Assembly: GCF_002217655.1 (NCBI RefSeq)
Contig: NZ_NEWK01000002.1
Span: 1,777,650-1,841,649 of the forward strand
Source: Geobacillus thermocatenulatus
Lineage (GTDB): Bacteria > Bacillota > Bacilli > Bacillales > Anoxybacillaceae
DNA: 64,000 nucleotides
Direction of reading: 5' to 3'
In this document: in pieces, positions 1 to 8,567 of the stretch
How the letters are laid out: each line of letters starts with the position of its first letter
Position numbering within the stretch: the first letter of the stretch is position 1
Program-made: the position numbers and the translations under genes
Notes under the pieces: generated by a model
Database searches by the model: none
The model's input: the letters and a program-made list of their open reading frames with translations, nothing else
Told to the model about the DNA's origin: nothing

Positions 1-834
1 GACGGCGATATACTCGCCTTTTAAGGCAATTAATCGGTCTAAATGCAGCAGGCAGACATCGATTTTTTCCCTCGGCGTCGGTTCCGGGATGAGCTCTCCA
101 GTTTCTAAATAACGGACAGTGCGATAGATCATCCAAGGGTTTCCAAGAGCCGCCCGTCCGATCATGACGCCGTCGACCCCTGTTTCTTCAAGCATCCGCT
201 TTGCATCTTGAGGCGTTTTGACATCTCCGTTGCCGATAACCGGGATGTTGACGGCTTCTTTCACTTGCTTGATGATGTTCCAGTCCGCTTTTCCTTCATA
301 CATTTGCACCCTTGTCCGTCCGTGGACGGCGACGGCCTTCCCGCCGGCGCGCTCAACGGCTTGAGCGTTTTCGACGGCGTAAATGTGCTTTTCATCCCAA
401 CCGATCCGCATTTTCACCGTGACCGGTTTTTCAACGGCATCGACGATCGCGGCAACGACATCATAGATTTTATTCGGGTCAAGCAGCCACTTCGCTCCAG
501 CGTCGCAATTCGTAATTTTCGGCACTGGGCAACCCATGTTGATGTCGATGATATCTGCATTCGTATTTTTATCAACAAATTTCGCTGCTTTGACGAGCGT
601 TTCTTTCTCGCCGCCGAAAATTTGCAAGCTGATCGGCTTTTCCCGTTCATCAATATATAACATGTTTAACGTCTTTTCGTTGTTGTATACGATTCCTTTG
701 TCGCTTACCATCTCGGCGCATACAAGCCCGGCGCCGAATTCTTTGACGGTCAGGCGGAACGCGGAGTTGCATACGCCTGCCATCGGAGCAAGCACGACGC
801 GGTTTTTAATTTCGACATCGCCAATGCGAAACAT
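1..834 (-). CDS. dusB: tRNA-dihydrouridine synthase (DusB type), 3' end outside window
   Basis: FMN-dependent enzyme that reduces uridine to dihydrouridine in tRNA. The first 278 codons are visible and the frame is open to the left edge, so the C-terminus is missing only because the window ends. The N-terminus shows the flavin-binding LAPMAGV motif (residues 15-21) and NMGCPVPK (99-106), whose cysteine is the expected catalytic acid. The ATG at 834 follows AAAGGAGG about 8 nt upstream. It is the last visible gene of the folate cluster and follows yazB by 16 nt. The family is certain; the paralogue (dusB rather than dusA or dusC) is inferred from position next to yazB/folK, as in B. subtilis yacF. 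Confidence 0.93.
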   Translation of the reverse strand, partial: MFRIGDVEIKNRVVLAPMAGVCNSAFRLTVKEFGAGLVCAEMVSDKGIVYNNEKTLNMLYIDEREKPISLQIFGGEKETLVKAAKFVDKNTNADIIDINMGCPVPKITNCDAGAKWLLDPNKIYDVVAAIVDAVEKPVTVKMRIGWDEKHIYAVENAQAVERAGGKAVAVHGRTRVQMYEGKADWNIIKQVKEAVNIPVIGNGDVKTPQDAKRMLEETGVDGVMIGRAALGNPWMIYRTVRYLETGELIPEPTPREKIDVCLLHLDRLIALKGEYIAV

Positions 835-850
835 CGCAGATGCCTCCTTT

Positions 851-1072
851 CTACTTGTTCGATTCGAGTTTCGGCGGCGCCAGTTCTTCCACCGATATAT
901 TCAGCCGTTCGGCGATTTGTCCAACGAGCGAATCGGACGGCATCCGGTTTCCCCGTTCAATTTCACCAAGGATCGATACGGAAATGCCTAGTTCTTTCGC
1001 CAGTCTTTCTTGCGTATATCCTTTCAACTTTCGAAAAGCGCGAATACGTCTTCCCCATCTTTCCGCTTCCAT
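851..1072 (-). CDS. yazB: small XRE-family helix-turn-helix protein YazB
   Basis: A 73-residue protein that is almost entirely one Cro/CI-type helix-turn-helix domain. The core is GYTQERLAKELGIS followed by GEIERGNRMPS, the usual second and third helices of the HTH_3 family. It starts inside folK (49-bp overlap) and ends 16 bp before dusB, so it is translated from the folate operon transcript. The B. subtilis homologue YazB lies at the same place and has no established target. DNA binding is inferred from the fold; what it regulates cannot be read here. Confidence 0.88.
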   Translation of the reverse strand: MEAERWGRRIRAFRKLKGYTQERLAKELGISVSILGEIERGNRMPSDSLVGQIAERLNISVEELAPPKLESNK

Positions 1073-1551
1073 ACATGAACTCCTTTTTTGTCAGGTAGTC
1101 GGCCAATGATGTCGATTAACGGCTCAGAAAGGTTCGGTATTGCCACGTGGGAGTTGACTTCAAACAACGGGATGAGCACGAACGCCCGCTCCGCCATGCG
1201 CGGATGCGGGATCGTCAGCTGCTCTGTTTCAATATTTTCATGATTATACAGCAAAATGTCAAGGTCTAACGTCCGTGGTCCCCAGCGAATTTCCCTTTTT
1301 CTTCCAAGACGTCGTTCGATTTGCTGGGTCACGTCAAGCAAGGCAAACGGCGACAACGTCGTTGCCACCTCGATCACCATGTTTAAAAACTTGCCTTGGT
1401 TGACATAACCGACCGGATCGGTTTCATAAATCGATGAGCTCGATGTGATCAAAATTTCCTGATGATGATGAAGCGCTTCAATGGCAGAACGCAAATAGAA
1501 AACACGATCTCCGAGATTGGAGCCTAAAGCGAGATATGCGATGTTTTCCAT
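1024..1551 (-). CDS. folK: 2-amino-4-hydroxy-6-hydroxymethyldihydropteridine pyrophosphokinase
   Basis: HPPK transfers pyrophosphate from ATP to 6-hydroxymethyl-7,8-dihydropterin, the step before FolP in folate synthesis. The 175-residue length is normal. Signatures are LGSNLGDR (residues 9-16) at the substrate pocket and RWGPRTLDLDILL (89-101), which holds the Mg-binding DLD aspartates. It abuts folB immediately upstream, while yazB overlaps its 3' end by 49 bp in another frame. The operon order folP-folB-folK places three consecutive pathway enzymes on one transcript. Confidence 0.96.
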   Translation of the reverse strand: MENIAYLALGSNLGDRVFYLRSAIEALHHHQEILITSSSSIYETDPVGYVNQGKFLNMVIEVATTLSPFALLDVTQQIERRLGRKREIRWGPRTLDLDILLYNHENIETEQLTIPHPRMAERAFVLIPLFEVNSHVAIPNLSEPLIDIIGRLPDKKGVHVWKRKDGEDVFALFES

Positions 1552-1902
1552 TTAACGACCCCTATCAATTTCGACTGCGACATGTTGATAATGGCCGCGA
1601 ATCGGCGGATTCGGCTTCGTCACTTTGACAATGCAGCGCTCGACAACAGGAAAGGCAGCGAGCAAGTCGGCGGCGATCGCTTCAGCGACCGCCTCGATCA
1701 AGGCGAACGTCCGCTCCTCAACGATCGCCCGGCAGCGCTCGTACACATCGGCGTAGTTGACGGTATACTCAAGACAATCGCTCCGCCCGGCGGGCTGCAA
1801 GTCGAGCTCCAACGTCACATCGACCAAAAATCGCTGGCCGAGGATGTTTTCTTCGCGAAACACCCCGTGGTAGCCGTAAAACTCCATGCCTTGCACATAC
1901 AT
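1552..1902 (-). CDS. folB: dihydroneopterin aldolase
   Basis: Converts 7,8-dihydroneopterin to 6-hydroxymethyl-7,8-dihydropterin plus glycolaldehyde. Family features are GMEFYGYHGVFREEN near the N-terminus and the C-terminal KVTKPNPPIRGHY stretch. The frame is open back to 1941, but only the ATG at 1902 gives the usual N-terminus (MYVQGMEFYGYHG, 116 aa). It sits one base beyond the folP stop, with a purine-rich GGGAAGGGAGAG about 14 nt upstream. The longer reading would add 13 residues that overlap the folP end and look unlike the family. Confidence 0.93.
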   Translation of the reverse strand: MYVQGMEFYGYHGVFREENILGQRFLVDVTLELDLQPAGRSDCLEYTVNYADVYERCRAIVEERTFALIEAVAEAIAADLLAAFPVVERCIVKVTKPNPPIRGHYQHVAVEIDRGR

Positions 1903-1903
1903 T

Positions 1904-2755
1904 TTATCGATGACCGCTCTCTCCCTTCCCAAGCATAGCATCCATCATTTTGGCCATGCGGGCGATCGGCAATACATCATGGACTCGGACGATGTGCACC
2001 CCTTTCATGATGCCGAGACAAACGGTCGCTCCTGTTCCTTCGACCCGCTCCTCGACAGGCACGCCGAGCACATGGCCGATAAATCGTTTGCGCGACGTGC
2101 CAAGCAAAAGCGGATAGCCGAGAGCGGCAAATTCATCAAGGCGCCGCATCACCTCCAAGTTATGCTCGACCGTCTTGGCGAAGCCGATCCCTGGATCTAA
2201 AATAATGTTCTCATCTTTCACACCCGCCTCTTTGACAATGCGAATGCTTTCTTTCAAATCGGCGATCATGTCGGAAATCAAATCGCGATAGGCCATATCG
2301 CGGCGGTTGTGCATTAAAATGATCGGCGCGCCATACGCGGCGGCGACGCGGGCCATATCAAGATCCGCCTTGGCTCCCCAAACGTCGTTGATGATGTGCG
2401 CCCCGGCTTCCATGGCTTGCCGCGCCACTTCCGCTTTGTACGTGTCAATGGAGATCGGTACACTCACCGCCTTAGCAATCGCTTTTACCGCCGGAATGAC
2501 GCGGCGCAACTCTTCATCAAGCGGCACTGGATCCGCCCCCGGACGAGTTGATTCACCGCCGATATCGATGATGTCCGCTCCTTCCGCCACGAGCCGCTTC
2601 GCGTGCTTGACCGCGTTTTCCACGTCGTAAAACCGGCCGCCGTCGGAAAACGAATCGGGCGTGACGTTGACAATGCCCATGATCAACGTTTTTTTGTTTA
2701 AGTCAAGCTCATGCCCGCGGCATTGAAGCCGAAGAGGGCGCATCGATGTTGTCAT
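1904..2755 (-). CDS. folP: dihydropteroate synthase
   Basis: Joins 6-hydroxymethyldihydropterin pyrophosphate with p-aminobenzoate; target of sulfonamides. A TIM-barrel protein of 283 residues with the pterin/PPi-binding MGIVNVTPDSFSDG (residues 26-39), DIGGESTRPGA, and the C-terminal LLGTSRKRFIG. The start is the ATG at 2755, whose A overlaps the pabC TGA (TGATG), behind GAAAGGATG; an open frame continues upstream inside pabC but is not conserved protein. Its pABA substrate is made by the pabB/pabA/pabC products encoded just upstream, so the operon makes and uses the intermediate. Confidence 0.96.
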   Translation of the reverse strand: MTTSMRPLRLQCRGHELDLNKKTLIMGIVNVTPDSFSDGGRFYDVENAVKHAKRLVAEGADIIDIGGESTRPGADPVPLDEELRRVIPAVKAIAKAVSVPISIDTYKAEVARQAMEAGAHIINDVWGAKADLDMARVAAAYGAPIILMHNRRDMAYRDLISDMIADLKESIRIVKEAGVKDENIILDPGIGFAKTVEHNLEVMRRLDEFAALGYPLLLGTSRKRFIGHVLGVPVEERVEGTGATVCLGIMKGVHIVRVHDVLPIARMAKMMDAMLGKGESGHR

Positions 2756-3639
2756 CAGTCGTTCATCCTTTCTGCCAATTCGTTCCTCGTCCATAACCGA
2801 TGGGTCAAGCGTCGGTAATGGTGCTGCAAGGCCTGGACCACCGAACCATTTTTTCCTTGGTAAACGCAATGGCCAATGCGGCAAAGGGGTACAATTTCCT
2901 GCACAGAGTTGGTGATAAATGCTTCATCAGCCTGCAACAAATGGGACAGCGGATATACCCCTTCTTCAACTGGGATGCGCAACTGCTTGAGCAAAGCCAT
3001 GATGAATTGTCTTGTGATGCCGTTTAATATGCCGACAGCCGGCGCTGGCGTGTAGACGATGCCGTCTTTCACCCAAAAAATATTGGAAACGATCCCCTCC
3101 GCTACCGCACCATCTGAATTCAAAAAAATTCCTTCCGCATGAGGTCGATGTCCGAGCTCCCATTTCCCGATCATATTGTTTAAATAATGGTGCGACTTTA
3201 GTCGCTCATTGCCTTCCGGGCTGTTTCGCCTTGCCGCGAGCACCACCCCTTCTTTTCCTTCCGAAGGGACGGGCGGCGGAAGCGGCTTCATATAGACGAT
3301 GACGGTCGGGTTTCGGTAACGTTCGATCGGCAAGCCGAGATCGCCGACCCCGGCCGATACATTGAAGCGCACATAAGCGTCGCGCAAGCCATTGGCCTCG
3401 AGCAACTGCTCGATGATCGCCACCGCTTCGGCGCGGCCGAACTGTCTTTCGATGTGAAGCTCAGACAGCCCTTTGTTCAATCGGGCCAAATGATCGTCAA
3501 GCAAAAAAGGGTGGCCGCTATACGTGCGGAATGTTTCAAATAAGCCGAGCCCATATAAAAAGCCGTGATCAAACGCTGATAACCGCGCTTCTTCGCGTGG
3601 AACGACCGCGCCGTTGATATACACGTACATGACTGTCAC
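2755..3639 (-). CDS. pabC: aminodeoxychorismate lyase
   Basis: PLP fold-type IV enzyme that eliminates pyruvate from 4-amino-4-deoxychorismate to give p-aminobenzoate. It shows the family's [16 protein letters not shown] near the N-terminus, a conserved lysine in LKSHHYLNN as candidate Schiff base, and [12 protein letters not shown] near the C-terminus. The first start is a GTG at 3639 overlapping the pabA stop by four bases (GTGA), a coupling arrangement. An ATG three codons later (3630) has an AAGG about 10 nt upstream and is an equally good candidate. Branched-chain aminotransferase or D-amino acid transaminase are relatives, but context with pabA/pabB decides for PabC. Confidence 0.93.
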   Translation of the reverse strand: MTVMYVYINGAVVPREEARLSAFDHGFLYGLGLFETFRTYSGHPFLLDDHLARLNKGLSELHIERQFGRAEAVAIIEQLLEANGLRDAYVRFNVSAGVGDLGLPIERYRNPTVIVYMKPLPPPVPSEGKEGVVLAARRNSPEGNERLKSHHYLNNMIGKWELGHRPHAEGIFLNSDGAVAEGIVSNIFWVKDGIVYTPAPAVGILNGITRQFIMALLKQLRIPVEEGVYPLSHLLQADEAFITNSVQEIVPLCRIGHCVYQGKNGSVVQALQHHYRRLTHRLWTRNELAERMND

Positions 3640-4211
3640 GCCTTTTTATATGTGTCGATAAAATTTTTCAACAGCTGCATCCCATGGCTTGTCATAATCG
3701 ATTCCGGGTGAAACTGCACGCCTTCCACCGGCAGCGTTTTATGGCGAATCGCCATCACTTCATCCTCTTTCGTCCAAGCCGATACGACGAAACAGTCCGG
3801 AAGCGTCTCTTTCTCAACGATAAGGGAATGGTAGCGCATTGCCGTAAACGGGTTCGGCACGCCGCGGAAAATCGTCTCTCCATCATGGTAGATGGACGAT
3901 GTTTTCCCGTGCATCAGCCTCGGGGCGCGGACAACACGGCCGCCGAACGCCTGGGCGATGGCTTGATGCCCGAGGCAGACGCCGAAAATCGGAATTTGGC
4001 CGGCAAAGCGATCGATGACTTCCAGGCTGACCCCTGCCTCATTCGGCGTGCACGGACCGGGGGAAATCATAATAAAATCAGGGCGGAGCCGTTCCATTTC
4101 CGCTATCGTAATGTCATCATTCCGCTTAACGATCAACTCTTCGCCCAACACACCCAAATATTGCACCAAATTGTACGTAAATGAATCATAGTTATCAATC
4201 ATGACGATCAT
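3636..4211 (-). CDS. pabA: aminodeoxychorismate/anthranilate synthase glutamine amidotransferase subunit
   Basis: Class I glutamine amidotransferase that feeds ammonia to PabB, and in B. subtilis also to TrpE (amphibolic TrpG). The chain opens [20 protein letters not shown], carries the nucleophile in [11 protein letters not shown] and the histidine/glutamate of VQFHPES, and has 191 residues, normal for the family. Of two adjacent ATGs (4214, 4211), the second has better spacing to GAGGTGAG; the long open frame upstream runs inside pabB and is not part of the protein. Whether it also serves tryptophan synthesis cannot be decided here. Confidence 0.95.
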   Translation of the reverse strand: MIVMIDNYDSFTYNLVQYLGVLGEELIVKRNDDITIAEMERLRPDFIMISPGPCTPNEAGVSLEVIDRFAGQIPIFGVCLGHQAIAQAFGGRVVRAPRLMHGKTSSIYHDGETIFRGVPNPFTAMRYHSLIVEKETLPDCFVVSAWTKEDEVMAIRHKTLPVEGVQFHPESIMTSHGMQLLKNFIDTYKKA

Positions 4212-4216
4212 CATTC

Positions 4217-5638
4217 TCACCTCATGCTCGGAAATAATGCCTCTGCTTCGCTCAACTCTTTTGCTTTCCAAAGGGCAGCCGCTTTCTTTAAACATTCCTT
4301 GTACTCATGCTCTGGGTTGGAATCGATGACGATGCCCGCTCCTGCCTGTACATGCGCCAATCCGTCTTTGACGACCATCGTTCGAATGGCGATGTTCAGC
4401 TCCATGTTTCCTTGAAAATCGATCCAACCGATCGAGCCCGTGTACAAGCCGCGGCGGACCGGTTCCAACTCTTCAATAATTTCCATTGTTCGCACTTTCG
4501 GAGCGCCGGTGATCGTCCCGCCGGGAAACATGGCGCGAATGACGGAAAACGCATCGTGCTCCGTCGTCATGGTGCCGGATACGTGAGAAACGATATGCAT
4601 CACATGAGAATACTTTTCGACGGTCATCCATTCGTCAACTCGAACCGTCCCGTATGCACAGACGCGCCCAAGGTCATTCCGTTCAAGATCAACGAGCATG
4701 GCGTGCTCGGCCCGCTCCTTTTCACTCGCAAGCAACTTGCGAGCAATTTGTCCATCCTCTGCCGCCGTCCGACCGCGCGAACGTGTGCCGGCAATCGGCC
4801 GCGTCTCAAGACGCCATCCCCGCTTGCGGACGAGCAACTCCGGCGAGCCGCTGACGACTTGAAATTCCGGGGTATGCAAATACGCCATGTAAGGGGACGG
4901 ATTCAGCACCCGCAACTGCTTGTAGACGGCAAATGGATGCGTCACCAGCGGCTGCGACTGACGCACCGATAAGTTGACTTGAAACACATCGCCCGCCGCA
5001 ATATAGCGTTGCACGCGGCGAACCGCATCCATAAACCTCTCTTTTGTCATTGAAACAGACGGCGCAGCTGTCGAGGCAGCAAGCGGCCAGACCAGCGCTT
5101 CATTCCGATCCTCAAGCCACATCCGTGCATGCCGCGCAAGCCGCCGGTTTGCTTCGCTTTCCTCCCCTTCATTCGCGTAGGCAAGCAAATGAAGCTGTTC
5201 AGTTTGGTGATCATAAATCGCTACGTCGTCAAAGAGGAAAAAATACATGAGCGGCAGCCGCAAATCATCTTGGGCAAGCATCGGAAGCCGTTCCAGATAG
5301 CGAACCGCATCATAGCTAATGAAACCGATCAGCCCGCCTTGGCAAGGCAACGACTCCCCCTCATCCGGCACGGCGAAACACCGAAGCCATTGCCGGAGCC
5401 CTTCGAGCGGCGAGCCATCCAGCACCGTTTCAACCCCGCGCTGCTTGATGATGAGCCGCCGCTCTTCAGCGCGGATCACTCCGATCGGGTCAAGGCCGAT
5501 AATGCTGTACCTTCCCCCTTGGCCGCTCTCAAGCAACACATGATGAGGCCGGCTATAGGCCAGCTGTTCGTACTGGCGGAACCAATCCCGTCCGCGATAA
5601 TCGATAGTTCGTTTCAGTCGTCTGCGCCGCTGTTCCAT
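4217..5638 (-). CDS. pabB: aminodeoxychorismate synthase component I
   Basis: Chorismate-binding subunit that aminates chorismate at C4. Its 473 residues hold an N-terminal anthranilate-synthase-I-like domain ([17 protein letters not shown]) and the C-terminal chorismate-binding domain with [39 protein letters not shown] and YTGSIGWID. The ATG at 5638 lies 9 nt behind AAGGAG; an upstream in-frame ATG at 5683 would add 15 residues without a good ribosome site. It is first in the pabB-pabA-pabC-folP-folB-folK-yazB-dusB run, all spaced by overlaps or a few bases. TrpE is the alternative reading but the neighbours are folate genes. Confidence 0.95.
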   Translation of the reverse strand: MEQRRRRLKRTIDYRGRDWFRQYEQLAYSRPHHVLLESGQGGRYSIIGLDPIGVIRAEERRLIIKQRGVETVLDGSPLEGLRQWLRCFAVPDEGESLPCQGGLIGFISYDAVRYLERLPMLAQDDLRLPLMYFFLFDDVAIYDHQTEQLHLLAYANEGEESEANRRLARHARMWLEDRNEALVWPLAASTAAPSVSMTKERFMDAVRRVQRYIAAGDVFQVNLSVRQSQPLVTHPFAVYKQLRVLNPSPYMAYLHTPEFQVVSGSPELLVRKRGWRLETRPIAGTRSRGRTAAEDGQIARKLLASEKERAEHAMLVDLERNDLGRVCAYGTVRVDEWMTVEKYSHVMHIVSHVSGTMTTEHDAFSVIRAMFPGGTITGAPKVRTMEIIEELEPVRRGLYTGSIGWIDFQGNMELNIAIRTMVVKDGLAHVQAGAGIVIDSNPEHEYKECLKKAAALWKAKELSEAEALFPSMR

Positions 5639-5675
5639 CCTCGTCAGCTCCTTACGATGTCCATCGTTACTTTTA

Positions 5676-5704
5676 TTGTACAATGATTGTCCGTCTGGGT
5701 CACC
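5676..5704 (-). promoter_or_regulatory. possible promoter of the pabB/folate operon
   Basis: On the minus strand a GTGACC hexamer is followed after 17 bases by TACAAT, about 40 bp before the pabB start and downstream of the cysK terminator. The -10 matches consensus at five of six positions, the -35 at four. No other hexamer pair between the terminator and pabB looks better. Confidence 0.4.
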
Positions 5705-5711
5705 ATCCTCG

Positions 5712-5741
5712 TAAAAAAATTCGACAGGGTTGCCCCTGCCG
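5712..5741 (-). terminator. Rho-independent terminator after cysK
   Basis: An 8-bp stem (CGGCAGGG with CCCTGTCG, one G-T pair) closes a GCAA tetraloop and is followed by AATTTTTTT on the minus strand. It lies 11 bases beyond the cysK stop and separates cysK from pabB. Confidence 0.85.
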
Positions 5742-5752
5742 AAAAAGTCTGC

Positions 5753-6679
5753 TTAGTCTTCAAATTGGTAAAGAGGCGTGCTCAAATAACGTTCGCCGTT
5801 GCTCGGGATGATGGCGAGCACTTTTTTCCCTTTGCCGAGCTCTTTCGCCACTTTCAATGCCGCATGAATCGCAGCGCCGGACGAAATGCCGCCGAGAATG
5901 CCTTCCTCGCGAGCCGCGCGGCGGGCGGCCGCAAACGCTTCTTCCGTCGTTACCGTAATAACCCCATCGTAAATGCTCGTATCCAAAATATCTGGAACAA
6001 AGCCAGCGCCGATCCCTTGGATTTTGTGCGGGCCCGGTTTTCCTCCCGACAAGACTGGGGAATCGGCCGGTTCAACGGCGTAAATTTTAATGTTTGGGTA
6101 AGCTTCGCGCAACACTTGGCCTGCTCCGGTGATCGTTCCGCCCGTGCCAACGCCGGCAACAAACGCATCAAGCTGGTCGCCCATTTGCTCCACGATCTCT
6201 TTCCCGGTCGTCAAGCGATGGATTTCCGGGTTCGCCTCGTTTTTAAATTGCTGCGGCATAAAGTAGCCGTGCTCGCGGACGAGCTCTTCCGCCTTTGCAA
6301 TTGCTCCGCGCATCCCTTGTGCACCCGGTGTGAGCACAAGCTCGGCTCCATACGCCCGCAGCAGGTTGCGGCGCTCCAAGCTCATCGTATCCGGCATGAC
6401 CAATACAGCCTTATATCCTTTCGCCGCCGCGACCATCGCCAATCCGATCCCAGTGTTGCCGCTTGTCGGCTCAACGATCGTGTCGCCCGGCTTCAGCTTG
6501 CCCGCTTTTTCCGCCGCTTCAATCATCGCCAACGCAATCCGGTCTTTGACGCTGCTGCCCGGGTTCATAAATTCCAGTTTCAAATACACATCCGCGCTGT
6601 CTTCATCAACGATGCGGTTCAGTTTCACGGCCGGCGTATCGCCGATCAATTCGGTTATCGAGTTGACTGTGCGTGCCAT
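5753..6679 (-). CDS. cysK: cysteine synthase A (O-acetylserine sulfhydrylase)
   Basis: PLP enzyme that makes cysteine from O-acetylserine and sulfide. The 308-residue chain opens [16 protein letters not shown] and has the PLP lysine in [11 protein letters not shown], the phosphate-binding TSGNTGIG loop, VGTGGTITG, and the C-terminal [12 protein letters not shown]. The ATG at 6679 follows AGAGGTGGAACA; the frame is open further back but that stretch contains the promoter. In B. subtilis CysK is also the partner of the repressor CymR. A consensus sigma-A promoter lies just upstream and a terminator follows, so it appears monocistronic. Confidence 0.97.
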   Translation of the reverse strand: MARTVNSITELIGDTPAVKLNRIVDEDSADVYLKLEFMNPGSSVKDRIALAMIEAAEKAGKLKPGDTIVEPTSGNTGIGLAMVAAAKGYKAVLVMPDTMSLERRNLLRAYGAELVLTPGAQGMRGAIAKAEELVREHGYFMPQQFKNEANPEIHRLTTGKEIVEQMGDQLDAFVAGVGTGGTITGAGQVLREAYPNIKIYAVEPADSPVLSGGKPGPHKIQGIGAGFVPDILDTSIYDGVITVTTEEAFAAARRAAREEGILGGISSGAAIHAALKVAKELGKGKKVLAIIPSNGERYLSTPLYQFED

Positions 6680-6722
6680 TGTTCCACCTCTAATCCCCAT
6701 TAATTTTATCGACTTTGTCTCC

Positions 6723-6751
6723 AATGTATCAACTATTGGCGTAATTGTCAA
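6723..6751 (-). promoter_or_regulatory. sigma-A promoter of cysK
   Basis: TTGACA (6751-6746) and TACATT (6728-6723) with exactly 17 bp between, about 43 bp before the cysK ATG. The hexamers are six of six and five of six consensus. A CymR-like box covers the transcript start region just downstream. Confidence 0.85.
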
Positions 6752-6765
6752 TCATTTTACTGTTT

Positions 6766-7650
6766 TCATTCTTTTTTTGCGAGTTGTTTCAACTGTTCCA
6801 GCTCCGCTTTGTCGAAATGGTACGTTTCATTGCAAAAATGGCACGAAGCTTCCGCCTGCCCTTCTTTGTCGATGATGTCTTGGATTTCCTCAGGTCCTAG
6901 GCTGATAAGGGCATCAGCGATCCGCTCGCGCGAACAGCGGCAGACGAATGACACCGGCATCGTCTCGAGCACACGGACGCCTCCATCTCCCAACAGTTGT
7001 TCGAGCAGCTGTTCCGGACTGAGCCCTCTTTCGATCATGCGCGACACGGGCGGAATTTGTTTCAGCCGCTCTTCAATGCGAGTGATCGTGTTCTCCTCCG
7101 TCCCGGGCATCAACTGGATCATAAATCCTCCGGCGGCTCGGATGGTATGGTCGGGATTGACGAGCACCCCGACGCCAACCGATGACGGAATTTGTTCGGA
7201 CGAAGCAAAATAATACGTAAAATCATCGCCAAGCTCCCCGGAGATAAGCGGCACTTGTCCGGTGAAAAAGTCGCGCAGCCCAAGATCCTTCACAACCGTC
7301 AACATCCCATTTTTGCCGACCGCCCGTGCCACATCAAGTTTCCCGTGCTCGTTCAGCTCAAAATGCACATGCGGATTCGTTACATAGCCACGCACTTCCC
7401 CTCTGGCGTTGCTGTCGACCAAAATGACGCCGATCGGGCCGCCGCCGTCAATTTTAATCGTCAACGTTTCCTCGCCTTTCAGCATCGCTCCCATCATAAC
7501 ACCGGCGGTCAACGCTCGACCAAGGGCCGCTGAGGCGGTCGGCCATGTTTGGTGGCGGCGTTGCGCCTCGGCGACCGTTTCCGTCGTTCTTGTGGCATAC
7601 GCTCTCACTTGTCCATTGTAAGCGAGTGCTTTGACTAAGTAGTCTCCCAT
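6766..7650 (-). CDS. hslO: redox-regulated chaperonin Hsp33
   Basis: Holdase chaperone activated by oxidation and unfolding. The C-terminal redox switch is complete: two cysteines as CRC in FVCRCSRER and two in [11 protein letters not shown], which bind zinc when reduced. The N-terminal domain has [17 protein letters not shown] and [10 protein letters not shown]. The chosen ATG (7650) gives 294 residues starting [13 protein letters not shown], matching the family; ATGs at 7656 and 7668 are in frame, the last overlapping the coaX stop. It is cotranscribed with coaX. Confidence 0.94.
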   Translation of the reverse strand: MGDYLVKALAYNGQVRAYATRTTETVAEAQRRHQTWPTASAALGRALTAGVMMGAMLKGEETLTIKIDGGGPIGVILVDSNARGEVRGYVTNPHVHFELNEHGKLDVARAVGKNGMLTVVKDLGLRDFFTGQVPLISGELGDDFTYYFASSEQIPSSVGVGVLVNPDHTIRAAGGFMIQLMPGTEENTITRIEERLKQIPPVSRMIERGLSPEQLLEQLLGDGGVRVLETMPVSFVCRCSRERIADALISLGPEEIQDIIDKEGQAEASCHFCNETYHFDKAELEQLKQLAKKE

Positions 7651-7664
7651 CTTCATCAAGCCTT

Positions 7665-8441
7665 TCATCCTTTTTTCTCGGTGTTTTTCTCGTACAACAA
7701 TTTTAAGCCCGTCAGCGTCAAAAACGGATCCACGACATCGATGATGTCCGATTCGCTGGCAATGAGCGGAGCCAAACCGCCAGTCGCAATCACCTTCGGC
7801 GGGATTTTGCTTTTCGCCTTCATTCGCGACACGATGCCTTCCACTTGTCCGACATAACCGTATAAAATACCGGCTTGCATGGCGCTGACCGTATTTTTGC
7901 CGATGATATCATCCGGGCGGGCGATTTCAATGCGCGGCAATTTCGCCGCCCGCGCAAACAGAGCCTCTGTCGAGATCATAATTCCCGGGGCAATGGCCCC
8001 TCCCATATATTGTTTATGTTCATTAATATAACAATACGTCGTCGCCGTGCCAAAATCGACGATAATCAGCGGACTGCCGTACAAATGGATGCCGGCAACC
8101 GCGTTGACAATCCGGTCGGCGCCCACCTCACGCGGATTGTCATATTTGATGTCGAGCCCGGTTTTAATGCCCGGACCGACGATGAGCGGTTTGATATGGA
8201 AATATTTTAGACACATGCGTTCAAGAGCAAACATAATCGGCGGCACGACCGAGGAAATGATGATGCCTCGAATGTCGGAAAACTGCAAGCCGACATGGTT
8301 CAAGAGCGCTTTGATCATCATGCCGTATTCGTCTTCCGTTTTCGAGCGGCTTGTTTCAATGCGCCAATGATGTTTCAGTTCGTCCCCGTCATACACCCCT
8401 AACACCGTGTTTGTATTGCCGACGTCCAATACAAAAATCAT
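7665..8441 (-). CDS. coaX: type III pantothenate kinase
   Basis: Phosphorylates pantothenate, the first step of coenzyme A synthesis; this CoA-insensitive type needs a monovalent cation. ASKHA-fold motifs are [11 protein letters not shown] near the N-terminus (phosphate 1), [11 protein letters not shown] in the middle and VDFGTATTY (adenosine). The ATG at 8441, behind GAGG, gives 258 residues as in B. subtilis CoaX. hslO begins within or just after its stop. An A/T-rich TATGAT lies upstream of the start, after the ftsH terminator. Confidence 0.95.
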   Translation of the reverse strand: MIFVLDVGNTNTVLGVYDGDELKHHWRIETSRSKTEDEYGMMIKALLNHVGLQFSDIRGIIISSVVPPIMFALERMCLKYFHIKPLIVGPGIKTGLDIKYDNPREVGADRIVNAVAGIHLYGSPLIIVDFGTATTYCYINEHKQYMGGAIAPGIMISTEALFARAAKLPRIEIARPDDIIGKNTVSAMQAGILYGYVGQVEGIVSRMKAKSKIPPKVIATGGLAPLIASESDIIDVVDPFLTLTGLKLLYEKNTEKKG

Positions 8442-8535
8442 CGCTTCATTCCTCGCTTTTCCTCGATAAATTCCCATTCTTTATCATATCATACTTACGG
8501 GAAAAAAACTGTCCTTCTTTCCCTGGGCCGCCGGC

Positions 8536-8565
8536 AAAAAAAAGATGCCTCCGAACAGAGACATC
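8536..8565 (-). terminator. Rho-independent terminator after ftsH
   Basis: An 8-bp stem GATGTCTC/GAGGCATC with loop TGTTCG is followed by eight T residues on the minus strand, three bases beyond the ftsH stop. Confidence 0.92.
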
Positions 8566-8567
8566 GA

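Noticed and set aside
5687..6703. 338-codon plus-strand open frame opposite cysK
   Set aside because: It is the antisense of a highly conserved gene, arises from GC-rich third positions, has no plausible family sequence and no ribosome site. The same applies to long antisense frames at 9169-10233, 23853-24833 and 14497-15114.
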